From Hymenobacter sp. H14-R3 (lineage in GTDB: Bacteria; Bacteroidota; Bacteroidia; Cytophagales; Hymenobacteraceae): a stretch of DNA of 64,000 nucleotides. Under the pieces are notes generated by a model. That model did no database searches. It was not told the DNA's origin and saw nothing but the letters and a program-made list of their open reading frames with translations. Of the stretch, positions 1-9,128 are shown one piece after another. How positions within the stretch are numbered: the stretch's first letter is position 1; the number at the start of each line of letters is the position of its first letter. The translations under genes and the position numbers were made by a program. The stretch is taken from positions 62,001 to 126,000 of the forward strand of contig NZ_JASITD010000008.1 of the NCBI RefSeq assembly GCF_030063445.1. Direction: 5' to 3'.

Positions 1-1155
1 GGCGCGCTGGTTGGCCAGCTTTTTCACGCCGGCCATGTCCTTGCGCTCCCGCTCGCTCTGCATAATGCGCTTGAGCAGACCCTCGGCCACCAAAGGGTTC
101 TTGTGCAGATAGTTATCGAGGTTTTCCTTGACAAAATCGAGGATGAAGCCGCGCACCGTGGGGCCGTCGGGGCCCATGTTGATGCTACCCAGCTTGGTCT
201 TGGTCTGGCTCTCAAACACGGGCTCCTGCACCCGGATGGAAATGGCCCCGATGATGGAGCCCCGGATGTCGGCCGCGTCAAATTCCTTCTTATAAAATTC
301 GCGCACGGTCTTCACCACGGCTTCGCGGAACGCGGCTAAGTGCGTGCCACCCTGCGTGGTATACTGGCCGTTCACAAACGAATAGTACTCCTCACCGTAG
401 TCGTTGCCGTGGGTGAGGGCAATTTCGATGTCCTCGCCCTTCAGCTGAATAATGGGGTAGCGCAGGCTGTCGGGGTCGGTTTTATGCTCCAGCAGGTCAC
501 GTAAGCCGTTATCTGACACGAACTTCTGGCCGTTGAAGTAGATGGCCAGGCCAGCGTTGAGGTAGCAGTAGTAGCGAATCTGGTTTTCGAGGTACTCCGG
601 GATGAAGCGGTAATTCTTGAAAATGGTCTCGTCGGGCTGGAAGGTGATGAGCGTGCCGTTGCGCTGGCTGGTTTTGGTGGGGGCCGGGTCATTCACCAGC
701 TGCCCCTGCGAAAACTCCGCCGCCTTCATGGTGCCCTCGCGCACGCTCTGCACTACAAAGCTGCTGCTGAGGGCATTAACGGCCTTGGTACCCACGCCGT
801 TGAGACCCACCGACTTCTGAAAAACCTTGCTGTCGTACTTGCCGCCGGTGTTGATTTTGCTCACCACGTCCACCACTTTGCCCAGCGGAATACCCCGGCC
901 GTAGTCACGCACCTGCACCCGGCTCTCCGAAATCTTGATTTCGATGGTGCGGCCGTAGCCCATCACGTGCTCATCTATACAGTTGTCAATCACCTCTTTA
1001 ACGAGCACATAGATGCCGTCGTCGTAGGCCGAGCCGTCGCCCAGCTTACCGATGTACATACCCGGCCGCAGGCGAATGTGCTCGCGCCAGTCGAGCGAGC
1101 GAATACTGTCTTCGTTGTAATTATGGGCGGGGGCGGCAGGTTGGGTAGCACTCAT
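1..1155 (-). CDS. parE: DNA topoisomerase IV subunit B, 5' part only
   Basis: This is the ATPase subunit of a type IIA topoisomerase, which decatenates or relaxes DNA together with ParC. The reading frame runs off the left edge, so only the first 385 residues are present. An N-terminal motif ([12 protein letters not shown], about residues 30-41) and the GHKL ATPase residues (E54 and N58 in [11 protein letters not shown], then a DxGxG-like RDYGRGIP and the [11 protein letters not shown] lid) are all visible, followed by the start of the transducer domain. The spacing after GKLGDG is of the ParE rather than the GyrB type found in Bacteroidota, but GyrB cannot be fully excluded from this fragment. 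The start ATG is at 1155, and it is divergent from the AI-2E gene across 189 bp. Confidence 0.9.
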   Translation of the reverse strand, partial: MSATQPAAPAHNYNEDSIRSLDWREHIRLRPGMYIGKLGDGSAYDDGIYVLVKEVIDNCIDEHVMGYGRTIEIKISESRVQVRDYGRGIPLGKVVDVVSKINTGGKYDSKVFQKSVGLNGVGTKAVNALSSSFVVQSVREGTMKAAEFSQGQLVNDPAPTKTSQRNGTLITFQPDETIFKNYRFIPEYLENQIRYYCYLNAGLAIYFNGQKFVSDNGLRDLLEHKTDPDSLRYPIIQLKGEDIEIALTHGNDYGEEYYSFVNGQYTTQGGTHLAAFREAVVKTVREFYKKEFDAADIRGSIIGAISIRVQEPVFESQTKTKLGSINMGPDGPTVRGFILDFVKENLDNYLHKNPLVAEGLLKRIMQSERERKDMAGVKKLANQRA

Positions 1156-1344
1156 ATGATTAGTTTCCGTAGAAGGCGCATTAAGCCAGTAAAATAACGG
1201 CAGAAATAGCGTCGGGTCACTATCGGCCCGCCAGCTAGCTTAGCTTTTTTCGCCAACTTTATTAGCTAACAGCCACTCCCCAACCGGGGTTCAGCGCGCC
1301 GGCTCAACTCCCATTCCCTGCTTCATTCTCCCCAACTCTACCCA

Positions 1345-2595
1345 ATGCTTCCCCCTGCTAATCAATTCAATGCCCCGCGCAATATCCCTTCCGCCACGGC
1401 TAATCATGCCCCGGCCCAGGTGAAGCAATCGGCGGTGGTGCACTACACCTTCCTGCTCATCGGGCTGTCGCTGCTGGTATTCGTGCTGCATAAGCTCGAC
1501 GACCTGCTGCTACCGCTCATCTACGCCATCCTACTGTCGCTGCTGCTGATGCCGCTCGTGACGCGGCTCGAAAAATGGCGCTGGCCGCGTATGCTGGCCA
1601 TTGCGACGGCCATTCTGCTGGTAGCGCTGGCGCTGGCGGGCCTATTTACGTTTTTCGGCTCGCAGATAATCGGGCTGCGGGGTGAGCTGCCCCTCATTCA
1701 GAGCAAGCTGGTGGTGCTCTTCGACCAGCAGCAGCAGGCTCTGAGCCAGCGGTTTCATTTTCAGCCCATGAGCCACGACCAGGTAATTGACTCGTCGCTG
1801 ACGGCCATTCAGGCGCAATCGAGCAAGTACCTGGGCTCGACGCTCAACACCACGCTGGGCGTGCTAAGCACCGTCACGCTGGTGCCCATCTACATTTTCT
1901 GCTTCCTCTATTACCGCGACCACCTGCGGCAGTTCATGTTTCGCTTCGTGGAGCCCGACAAGCGCACGGTGGTGCTGCACACCGTCGATAATATCCAGAA
2001 CGTGGTGCAGGGCTACATGTCGGGCCTGTTCACGGTTATCGTGGTGGTGTCTATTATGAATGCCGTCGGCCTGCTGGCCCTGGGCGTGAAGTACGCCATT
2101 TTCTTCGCCATTTTTGCCTCGGTGCTGGCCGTGGTGCCCTACGTTGGCATCATTGTGGGGTCCATTATTCCGGCCCTGATTACGTACGTGGAAACGGGCT
2201 CGCTCACGCACGGGCTGCTGGTGGTGGGCGTGTTTATGCTGGTGCAGTTTATCTCGGATAACATTCTGGCTCCGCTCATTACGGCTTCCAAGGTGAGCCT
2301 CAACCCGCTCACGGCTATTATTGCCCTTATCCTGGGGGCCCAGCTTTGGGGCACACCGGGCATGATTCTGAGCGTGCCGCTGTCGGCGGTTATCAAAGTG
2401 GTGCTCGATGCCAACAAAGAAACCGAGCCCTGGGGCTTCCTGCTCGGCGACGTGGGCGACGGCGAGGCATCGAAAAAAGACCCCAGCGACGACCGCGGCT
2501 TCCTAACCAAGCTGCTGGACAAGGTGCGCGGCAAGCGCCCCCCGCTGGCCCCCGAGCCGCAGCTGCCGCCCGTGCCCAGCACCCGCTACCGGTAA
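1345..2595 (+). CDS. AI-2E family transporter (PerM-like membrane protein)
   Basis: This 416-residue inner-membrane protein belongs to the AI-2E/PerM permease family. Members export small solutes or ions, and few have a known substrate. There are about eight hydrophobic segments: two in residues 30-75, one near 85-110, then a long soluble stretch (about 110-170) and a cluster of membrane helices from 175 to 365, which is the family layout. The C-terminal 50 residues are polar and proline-rich. The ATG at 1345 is the first good start. No partner gene is evident; the next gene encodes a small soluble protein 112 bp downstream. The family name does not prove autoinducer-2 transport. Confidence 0.88.
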   Translation: MLPPANQFNAPRNIPSATANHAPAQVKQSAVVHYTFLLIGLSLLVFVLHKLDDLLLPLIYAILLSLLLMPLVTRLEKWRWPRMLAIATAILLVALALAGLFTFFGSQIIGLRGELPLIQSKLVVLFDQQQQALSQRFHFQPMSHDQVIDSSLTAIQAQSSKYLGSTLNTTLGVLSTVTLVPIYIFCFLYYRDHLRQFMFRFVEPDKRTVVLHTVDNIQNVVQGYMSGLFTVIVVVSIMNAVGLLALGVKYAIFFAIFASVLAVVPYVGIIVGSIIPALITYVETGSLTHGLLVVGVFMLVQFISDNILAPLITASKVSLNPLTAIIALILGAQLWGTPGMILSVPLSAVIKVVLDANKETEPWGFLLGDVGDGEASKKDPSDDRGFLTKLLDKVRGKRPPLAPEPQLPPVPSTRYR

Positions 2596-2707
2596 GTGGA
2601 GCCGGGCTGGGCCAGTGTAACCCTGCCCCTACTTGCTCCCGTAAAAGGAAGCAGCCGCAGCCACTGCGCTACGGCCTTCCATTCTACTCCACATTCTACA
2701 AAAAACC

Positions 2708-3169
2708 ATGGCTAACGAAACCATCTCCCGCGCCCTCACCGATATCATCAACCTCAACCGCACCTCGGTGAAAGGCTACCAGGAGGCCGCCGAAGAAGTA
2801 AAAGACGCTACCACCAAAGCCAAGCTGAGCGAGTTCTCGCAGCAGCGCGCCGGCTTTGTAGCCGACCTCGAAGGCTTTGCCAAGCAGTATGGCATTGAGG
2901 CTAAAGAAGAAAACACCATTGAAAGCGTAGCCACCGATGCCGCCGCCGCCGTGCATCGTGGTTGGATTAACATCAAATCGGTCATTACGGGCCAAAGCGA
3001 CTCGGCCGTGCTCGACGCTGCCGAAACCGGCGAGGCTACCGCCCTCAAAGCCTACGAAACCGTACTGGGCTCGGCCGACGTACCAGCCGGGGCCAAGTCG
3101 GTATTCCAGCAGCAGCACGATGCCATTCTGCAAGCCAAGAACTGGCTGGCAATGAACAAGGCCAAGTAG
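2708..3169 (+). CDS. PA2169-type four-helix-bundle protein (DUF2383)
   Basis: This 153-residue soluble, all-alpha protein resembles the PA2169/DUF2383 ferritin-like four-helix family, whose members are often stress-related and have no settled biochemical role. The sequence begins with a helix of the form LTDIINLNRTSVKGY, followed by KxKLSEFSQQRAGF and a C-terminal QQQHDAILQAKNWL helix, which matches the family pattern. No signal peptide is seen. It stands alone between the AI-2E gene and a terminator at 3233-3263, so it is probably transcribed by itself or with the upstream gene. Confidence 0.85.
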   Translation: MANETISRALTDIINLNRTSVKGYQEAAEEVKDATTKAKLSEFSQQRAGFVADLEGFAKQYGIEAKEENTIESVATDAAAAVHRGWINIKSVITGQSDSAVLDAAETGEATALKAYETVLGSADVPAGAKSVFQQQHDAILQAKNWLAMNKAK

Positions 3170-3232
3170 GTAGTTTTTAGTGCTTAGCGGTTAGTGATTA
3201 CTCGTTGAGCACCAAACATAAACTGGTAGAGA

Positions 3233-3263
3233 AAGCCCGCCGGAGCATTCCGACGGGCTTTTT
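3233..3263 (+). terminator. Rho-independent terminator
   Basis: A 12-bp stem (AAGCCCGCCGGA paired with TCCGACGGGCTT, one mismatch) has a four-base loop and is followed by a T run. It lies 63 bp after the four-helix-bundle gene and ends its transcript before the exonuclease gene. Confidence 0.8.
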
Positions 3264-3292
3264 CATGTTCGCTGGGCAACTAACGGTGGCCC

Positions 3293-3300
3293 TAACTTTG
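3293..3300 (+). promoter_or_regulatory. Bacteroidota -7 promoter box (TAACTTTG)
   Basis: This is an exact match to the Bacteroidota -7 consensus TAnnTTTG, 32 bp before the TTG start of the exonuclease/GIY-YIG gene and just after a terminator. No clear -33 TTTG box was found at the usual distance, so the call rests on the one box and its position. Confidence 0.5.
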
Positions 3301-3332
3301 TTAGCACTGCTCGCCCTTCTACTCCCGCGCCT

Positions 3333-4823
3333 TTGTACGCCATCATTGACCTTGAAACCACCGGCGGCCAGCCTGCCAACGACCGCATTACGGAACTGGC
3401 CATCTTTGTGCACGACGGCCAGCGGGTGGTTGACTCTTATACCACGCTCGTAAACCCCGGCCGGGCCATTCCGCCCTTCATCACCCAGCTCACGGGCATC
3501 ACCAACGACATGGTGGCCGATGCGCCGCGCTTCCACGAAGTGGCCCGCAAGGTGGTGGAGATGACCGAAGGCTGCGTGTTTGTCGCGCACAACGTGCGGT
3601 TCGACTACTCCTTTCTCAAGAAAGAATTTGCTGACCTGGGCTATAACTACTCGCGCAAAACGCTGTGCACCGTGCGCCTCAGCCGCTCGCTGATACCCGG
3701 CCAGCCGAGCTACAGCCTGGGTAAGCTGTGCCAGAATATCGGCATTCCGCTCGAAGGCCGGCACCGCGCCGCCGGCGACGCTGAGGCGACGGCTATCCTC
3801 TTCGACCGCCTGCTGCGCATCACCCAGGAAAGTGACGCCGAGGCCAACGCCGCCGACGCCCTGGCGCAGGTAGATGCCCTGGCCCCCGCTGGCCGCGCCC
3901 CCGTTACGACCGAGGGCGTAACCTCCAAAAAGCCCAGCCCCCGCCGCGTGGCCGCCATGGCCCAGGCTATTAAAACGGCCTTGCTGCCCCCGCTCATCAC
4001 GCCCGAGAAAGTGGCCGCGCTGCCCCAGGAAACGGGCGTGTACTACTTCCACAACGAGGCCGGCGAGGTTATTTACGTGGGCAAGAGCATCAACATCTAC
4101 AAGCGCATTCAGCAGCACTTTGCGGTAGATGTAAAATCGCGCAAGAGCCTGGATTTCAAGAACTCCATCGCCGATATCACCTACGAGCTCACCGGCTCGG
4201 AACTGGTGGCGCTGCTATACGAGTCGCACCTCATCAAGCAGCTGAAGCCGGCCTACAACCGGGCCCAGCGACGCTCGGTATTTCCGGCGGGCATCTACCT
4301 CAAAACCGACGACGACGGCTACAAGCGCCTCTACTACGGCCGCGCCGATGCCCGCAACTTGGAGATTCCCATTATCGCGCTTGGCAATCAGTACAAGGCG
4401 CAAGGCTTTCTGTATCACAAGGTTGCAAAATACAACCTCTGCCAAAAGCTATGCGGCCTGTACAAAACCGAAAGCTCGTGCTTTGCCTACCAGGTGCACC
4501 AGTGCCAGGGGGCCTGCGTGGGCCAGGAGCCACCCGAAAGCTATAACCAGCGCGTAGACGCGGCCATCGACAGCATCACCTACGAGCACGAGTCGTTCGT
4601 GGTCATCGGCACCGGCCGCCGCGCCACTGAGCAGTCGCTGGTAGTGATTGAAAACGGCCGCTACGTGGGCTTCGGCTACGTCGATGAAACGTTCACGGCG
4701 CGCAAGCTAGCCGATTTCCGCGACGCAGTGAAGCACTATGCCGATAACAAAGATGTGCAGCAGATTATCCGGCAGTACGTGCGCACCAAGCATAAAGGCG
4801 AGAAAGTCAAGGTGTTCGGGTAG
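3333..4823 (+). CDS. DEDDh exonuclease fused to a GIY-YIG nuclease domain
   Basis: This 496-residue protein carries two nuclease domains. Residues 1 to about 170 form a DnaQ-like 3'-5' exonuclease: DLETTGG gives the first Asp/Glu, HNVRFDY the second Asp, and HRAAGDAEAT the His and last Asp. Residues from about 230 to 310 form a UvrC/Cho-like GIY-YIG domain (GVYYFHNE, then YVGKSINIYKRI), with a Cys-containing region after it (NLCQKLCGLY, then HQCQGACVG). The UvrB-binding and C-terminal nuclease parts of UvrC are absent. A role in DNA repair or processing is inferred. The start is a TTG at 3333, where the exonuclease fold begins; no in-frame ATG precedes it. Confidence 0.88.
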   Translation: MYAIIDLETTGGQPANDRITELAIFVHDGQRVVDSYTTLVNPGRAIPPFITQLTGITNDMVADAPRFHEVARKVVEMTEGCVFVAHNVRFDYSFLKKEFADLGYNYSRKTLCTVRLSRSLIPGQPSYSLGKLCQNIGIPLEGRHRAAGDAEATAILFDRLLRITQESDAEANAADALAQVDALAPAGRAPVTTEGVTSKKPSPRRVAAMAQAIKTALLPPLITPEKVAALPQETGVYYFHNEAGEVIYVGKSINIYKRIQQHFAVDVKSRKSLDFKNSIADITYELTGSELVALLYESHLIKQLKPAYNRAQRRSVFPAGIYLKTDDDGYKRLYYGRADARNLEIPIIALGNQYKAQGFLYHKVAKYNLCQKLCGLYKTESSCFAYQVHQCQGACVGQEPPESYNQRVDAAIDSITYEHESFVVIGTGRRATEQSLVVIENGRYVGFGYVDETFTARKLADFRDAVKHYADNKDVQQIIRQYVRTKHKGEKVKVFG

Positions 4824-4825
4824 AA

Positions 4826-4932
4826 AGTAGCGCGAAGCCTCCGCTTCGTGCGCGAGCATCGTCATTCGCACCGCCCGGCCCGGCCCCGCCTGCTCGCTGC
4901 GCTCGCGCACGAAGCGGAAGCTTCGCGCTACT
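4826..4932. repeat. GTAG-headed inverted repeat, REPIN-like element
   Basis: Two 32-base arms (4826-4857 and 4901-4932) are inverted copies with one mismatch, separated by 43 bp. Each arm begins AGTAG and then holds its own small hairpin (CGAAGC, loop, GCTTCG). A GTAG tetranucleotide plus a hairpin in inverted pairs is the layout of REP doublets. The element fills the gap between two convergent genes, and its right arm includes the TAG stop codon of the PAP2 gene. Confidence 0.75.
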
Positions 4933-5776
4933 TAGCCCGCCAGCTCACATACGCCCCCAGCGCGCCGCCGGGCAGCATGGTGGGGCTGAACTGCCACTCG
5001 CTCTTGGCGGGTGGGGGCAGGTGCATACCCACGCCTGGCCGGTCGGCGGGGTGGCGGCCCCAGCGGTGGCGGTGCGAGAGGTAGGCCAGGTGGGCGGAGA
5101 GAATACCTACGCCCGCGCCGGTAAACACGTCGGCCTCCCAGTGCTTGTTATTCAGCATGCGGAACGCGCCCACGCTGGTGGCCAGGGCATAAGCACCCAC
5201 GCCGTACCACTGGCTTTTGTCGCGCAGCTCGGTGTGCACGATGCTGGCCGCCAAAAACGCCTGCGCCGTGTGGCCCGACGGAAACGAGCGAAAATCCGAC
5301 CCATCAGGCCGCAAATGGTTGGTGCTGACCTTAATAATATACACCGAGCCCAGCATCAGGGCTTCCGACTTGGCCAGGATGAGGGCCAGGTTTTTGCGGT
5401 CGTTGCGGCCCTCCACGCCAAAGGCCAGCACCGCGCCAAGCTCCAGGTAGGGTGCCCACTGCAAGTAGTCATCGAGGTGGTTGTTGAAGTTCGGGAAATT
5501 GCGCTGAATATCGCGCCGGGCATCATAGGACGAATAAAACCCGTGGTTATCAACTACGCTGATGCCGTAGCCGATGAGCGCGGCCGGCACTACGCTGGCG
5601 CGCACCACCTTGCTGCGATACCAGGGCGCGCGCGGCGCGTCAGGAATCGTTTGGTACTTGTGCGTTGCCGTGTCGGCGGGGGGGGCGGTTTGCTGCGCGT
5701 GGGCCGCTGAGCCAGCCCCCGCCAGCAGGCCCGTAGCTAATAGTGCAGTGCGCCAAGGGTGCGTAAATGATGCCAT
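4928..5776 (-). CDS. PAP2-family phosphatase, exported
   Basis: This 282-residue protein has a signal peptide (cleavage after AAHAQ) and a type 2 phosphatidic-acid phosphatase domain. All three PAP2 motifs are present: KVSTNHLRP (K-x6-RP), FPSGHTAQ (PSGH) and FRMLNNKHWEAD (R-x5-H-x3-D). It probably dephosphorylates a lipid phosphate or pyrophosphate at the periplasmic face of the membrane. The ATG at 5776 starts the signal peptide directly; an upstream in-frame TTG would add three residues without benefit. Its stop codon lies inside a repeat arm. It is downstream of the adaptor/TolC pair on the same strand. Confidence 0.88.
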   Translation of the reverse strand: MASFTHPWRTALLATGLLAGAGSAAHAQQTAPPADTATHKYQTIPDAPRAPWYRSKVVRASVVPAALIGYGISVVDNHGFYSSYDARRDIQRNFPNFNNHLDDYLQWAPYLELGAVLAFGVEGRNDRKNLALILAKSEALMLGSVYIIKVSTNHLRPDGSDFRSFPSGHTAQAFLAASIVHTELRDKSQWYGVGAYALATSVGAFRMLNNKHWEADVFTGAGVGILSAHLAYLSHRHRWGRHPADRPGVGMHLPPPAKSEWQFSPTMLPGGALGAYVSWRAK

Positions 5777-5877
5777 AGCCCACAAAGAAAACGGGCGAAC
5801 TTGCGTTCGCCCGTTGGGTAAGCCAGCAATAATTCATGTAATACTCACTTTAACAGTAAGTTACCTGAAACAGCATT

Positions 5878-7269
5878 TTATTTAGGGTCGGCCAGCGCCT
5901 CCTTGCTGAGGCTGCCCGCGTCTTTCACCACCACCATGGCCCCGTCTTTCAGCGTCTTCGACACGGCGCGGAAGGGGCCGCTGGCTACCTGAGTGCCGGC
6001 CGCAAGGCCACTCACGATTTCAATGTTCTGGAAGTCGCTGATGCCGGTTTTTACGGGCGTGAGCACGGCCTTACCGTCTTTTATCACGAACACCACTTCT
6101 TTGATTTCCGCCTTGGGGGCAATCTTGGTCTGGTCTACGGCGGCGGCTTTGCCCTGGTCGTTACCACCGGCGCCATCTTGGGCCGCTTTGGTGGCGGCCG
6201 AGTCAGAGCGGGTGGTTACGGCGGCCAGCGGCACGCTCAGCACGCCGCTTTTGCGCTCGGCAATGATGTCGACCGAGGCCGTCATGCCGGGCCGGAACGG
6301 CACGGTGGCGCGGCCCTTGGGGCCAATTTTGACGAGGTGGCGGTAGCTATCGGGCAGCAGGCGCACGCGCACCTCAAACTCGGTGACGGCTTCGGCCGTG
6401 AGGGCGTCCTTGGCCGTGTTGGCAATGGCCGTTACGATGCCGCGGAACTTCTCGTTCTGAGTGGTGTAGGAATCGACCTCCACCTCGGCCGAGTCGCCGA
6501 GTTGCACCCGGATGATATCGTTCTCATTTACACTTACCCGCACCTCCATATTGTTGAGGTTGGCAATGCGCATGATTTCGGTGCCCGCCATTTGGGTGGT
6601 GCCCACCACGCGCTCGCCCTTCTTCACGTTGAGCTTGCTCACGGTGCCGCTCACGGGGGCGTAGATGGTGGTTTTGTTGAGGTTTTTCTGGGCTTCCTGC
6701 AAGCCGGCCTGGGCGCTGCGCACGGTGCTCTGGGCGGCCGTAATCTGCGCCCGAATGGCTTTTAGCTGCTCCTGCGAGGCGTTGTAGGCGGCCTGCGCGG
6801 CTTCATAGTCCGACTGCGAAATCACCTTCTGCTTAAACAGCGAGGCCTGGCGGCGGTAGGTGAGCTCGGTTTGCTTGGCATTGGCGGTTTGCTGTTGCAG
6901 CTGGGCCTCGGCTTGGCCCACGTTGGCGCGCTGGGTGCCTACGGCAGCCGATTGCTGGCTCACCATGGCCACGTAATTATCGGGCCGGATGCGCAGCAGC
7001 AGCTGGCCTTTCTTCACCGAGTCGCCCTCGTGCACATACAGCTCGATGATTTCGCCCGATACATCGGGCGAAATTTTGACCTCCGTTTCAGGCTGCACCT
7101 TGCCCGAGGCGCTGACTTTCTCCACAATAGTGGCCGGGCCGGCGGTGGCGGCCGTTACCTCCATACCGGTGGGCTTGCCAATCCAACCCTGTTTTTTTGC
7201 TACCGTATAGCCGCCGATGAGCACAACCACCAGAACCGCCAGAATAATGAGTAATCGGTTGTTTTTCAT
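5878..7269 (-). CDS. Efflux periplasmic adaptor (MacA/HlyD family)
   Basis: This 463-residue membrane-fusion protein has one N-terminal membrane anchor (about residues 5-24). The domains follow in order: a biotinyl-lipoyl half (SPDVSGEIIELYVHEGDSVKKGQLL), a coiled-coil hairpin rich in Gln and Ala (about 95-205), the second lipoyl half (IYAPVSGTVSKL), a beta-barrel, and a membrane-proximal domain. A Lys/Gly/Ala-rich insertion near residues 360-390 is unusual. It bridges an inner-membrane pump to TolC. The upstream gene on this strand encodes TolC, but no RND or MacB-type pump gene is in the window. The start ATG is at 7269. Confidence 0.9.
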   Translation of the reverse strand: MKNNRLLIILAVLVVVLIGGYTVAKKQGWIGKPTGMEVTAATAGPATIVEKVSASGKVQPETEVKISPDVSGEIIELYVHEGDSVKKGQLLLRIRPDNYVAMVSQQSAAVGTQRANVGQAEAQLQQQTANAKQTELTYRRQASLFKQKVISQSDYEAAQAAYNASQEQLKAIRAQITAAQSTVRSAQAGLQEAQKNLNKTTIYAPVSGTVSKLNVKKGERVVGTTQMAGTEIMRIANLNNMEVRVSVNENDIIRVQLGDSAEVEVDSYTTQNEKFRGIVTAIANTAKDALTAEAVTEFEVRVRLLPDSYRHLVKIGPKGRATVPFRPGMTASVDIIAERKSGVLSVPLAAVTTRSDSAATKAAQDGAGGNDQGKAAAVDQTKIAPKAEIKEVVFVIKDGKAVLTPVKTGISDFQNIEIVSGLAAGTQVASGPFRAVSKTLKDGAMVVVKDAGSLSKEALADPK

Positions 7270-7278
7270 TTAGTTCAA

Positions 7279-7393
7279 TAGGTAAGTGAGTAAGTGAGCA
7301 GATGAGTAGGTGAGCAACGTGGCGGATGGGCAAACGAGCAAGCCAATCAGGCACAAACTCGTCTACCCACTTACCCATTTACTCACTTACCTA
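7279..7393. repeat. Inverted GTAAGTGAGTAA-type intergenic repeat
   Basis: TAGGTAAGTGAGTAA at 7279-7293 is the exact reverse complement of bases 7379-7393. The interior holds more GTGAG/CTCAC tracts. It fills the gap between tolC and the adaptor gene. Similar GAGTGAATGA tracts lie at 17280-17405 and 20641-20815. Its function is unknown; it could form a cruciform or attenuate read-through. Confidence 0.55.
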
Positions 7394-7397
7394 CAAC

Positions 7398-8936
7398 TCA
7401 CAGCGCCAGCGGCTTGCCTTGGTAAAAGTCGAGCACCTTGCGGCGGAAAATGAAGGTGTACTTGGCCTGAAGCTGGTTGGAAACGGCGAAATTCAGGTTG
7501 TTTTTGGCAATGTTAAACTCCGTGCCGTTGAGCAGGCCGTTGTTGAAACGAATTTCCGAGTTGCGCTGCGTGAGCGTGAGGGCCGTGACCTGGCGCGTGG
7601 CTGCCGCGTATTGCAGCTGGGCGGCGCGGGCGTCGGCGTAGGCCTGCTCAATGCTTTGGCGCAGCGTGAGGCGGGCCTGCTCGGCGCGCACGGCGTTGGA
7701 CTGCTCGTTGATGATAGCGCGCTGCACGTTGGTGCGCACCTGCAAGCCGTTGAGAATGGGCACCGAGAGGACAAACTGAATGGCCTTGCCGTAGTTGCTG
7801 CCCAGCTGGCCGAAAAAGCGCGGTGGCAGTTCTTCAAAATTGGGCTGCTTGCCCGCAAAAGCTACAAAGGGCGCGGGATTAATAGTGCCATCGGCGGCCC
7901 GCTGCAACACTGGCAAATATCTGGTTGTGGAGTCACCAGTAAGCTTGCGCGACACACCGGCCGATGAGTAGAGCGTAGACAGCGAGCCGTTGAGAAACAG
8001 GCGCGGATAGTAACTACCGCGGGCAATGTCTACGCTACGGCGGGCGCTGCGCACGCGCAGGTCGGCGGCCTGAATTTCGGGCCTGGTGCTGGCGGCCGTC
8101 TGGTACACCGCGTTCAGGTCCAGCTGCAAGGGGTCTTCCTGGTCGGGGTCGGGCAGCGGGGGCACGTTAATCTCGAAGCCCTGGGCCGTAGCGGGGTCAA
8201 TATTTAGCAACTGGAGCAGCGCCAGGCGGGCCAGGCTGACCTGGTTTTGCGACGTTATCACGTTCAGCTCGTCGGTAGCAAGCTGGCTTTGGCTGTCGAG
8301 CAGGGTGCTTTCAGGGATGCTGCCAGCTTTGAGCAGCAGCTTGGTGCGGGCAATCTGCTGCTGGTCGCGCTCCACGTAGAAGGTATTGGCCCGTACCAGC
8401 TCCTGGGCCAGCACCAACTGCAAAAACTGCGAGGCCACGTTAAGGCTCAGGTCGTTGCGCGCCTTCTCAATATCCTGCATGCTGGCCTCGTAGTCGAGGT
8501 CGTTGCGCTTAATCGTATTACGCAGCACAAAACCCTGAAAAATAACCAGTTGGCCTTGCGCCGCAAAGTTATTGGAGCGCGTGGTAGCGTTCTGAAACTG
8601 CGAGGTTACCGGGTTCACGTAGGTGCCGTAGTTCCAGCCTTGGGTGGCGTTCAGGTTCACGGTGGGCAGCAGCGCAGCCTTGCTTTGGCGCAGCACCTGG
8701 GCGTTGCTCTGGGCCGTGAGCTGGTTGAGGCGCACGCTCAGGTTATGCGCCAGGGCATAGTCGATGGCGCGTTGCAAGGTCCAGGGGCCGGTGGCCGCCG
8801 CTGCCGAGGGCAGCGCCGCCGCCGGAGGCGAGGCCGGGCGCTCGGGCTGGGTGGTTTGGGCCGCCAGGGGCCCGGCGGCCAGCAAACCCGCCAGCCCCAG
8901 GGCCGCGCACAGCCGGTGAGTACTTGGTGCAGTCAT
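7398..8936 (-). CDS. TolC-family outer-membrane efflux protein
   Basis: This 512-residue outer-membrane channel of the TolC/OEP family has a signal peptide (cut after GPLAAQ), a Pro/Ala-rich stretch, and two repeats of the OEP domain with the usual helix starts (WTLQRAIDYALAHNLSVRLNQ in the first half, and a long ARLTLRQSIEQAYADARAA helix in the second). It forms the exit duct for the adaptor encoded just downstream. The ATG at 8936 opens the signal peptide. A second, unrelated TolC-family gene begins at 63698. Confidence 0.9.
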   Translation of the reverse strand: MTAPSTHRLCAALGLAGLLAAGPLAAQTTQPERPASPPAAALPSAAAATGPWTLQRAIDYALAHNLSVRLNQLTAQSNAQVLRQSKAALLPTVNLNATQGWNYGTYVNPVTSQFQNATTRSNNFAAQGQLVIFQGFVLRNTIKRNDLDYEASMQDIEKARNDLSLNVASQFLQLVLAQELVRANTFYVERDQQQIARTKLLLKAGSIPESTLLDSQSQLATDELNVITSQNQVSLARLALLQLLNIDPATAQGFEINVPPLPDPDQEDPLQLDLNAVYQTAASTRPEIQAADLRVRSARRSVDIARGSYYPRLFLNGSLSTLYSSAGVSRKLTGDSTTRYLPVLQRAADGTINPAPFVAFAGKQPNFEELPPRFFGQLGSNYGKAIQFVLSVPILNGLQVRTNVQRAIINEQSNAVRAEQARLTLRQSIEQAYADARAAQLQYAAATRQVTALTLTQRNSEIRFNNGLLNGTEFNIAKNNLNFAVSNQLQAKYTFIFRRKVLDFYQGKPLAL

Positions 8937-9128
8937 AGGTTGGGAAAGGGCTAGGATTTTCGTAGTGGATGCCGCCCGGCAAAGAAATGTGGCGGCCCGG
9001 CAGATATTTTTAGGTCGCGCGCGGCGGCGGCGGGCGGTAGCAGTGCGGGGTGCATCGCAGACCGGCCCACAACATTACGCGCTCTCATTCTTTTTTCACC
9101 TTGATTATCAGGCAGAAACAGCTCCTTA

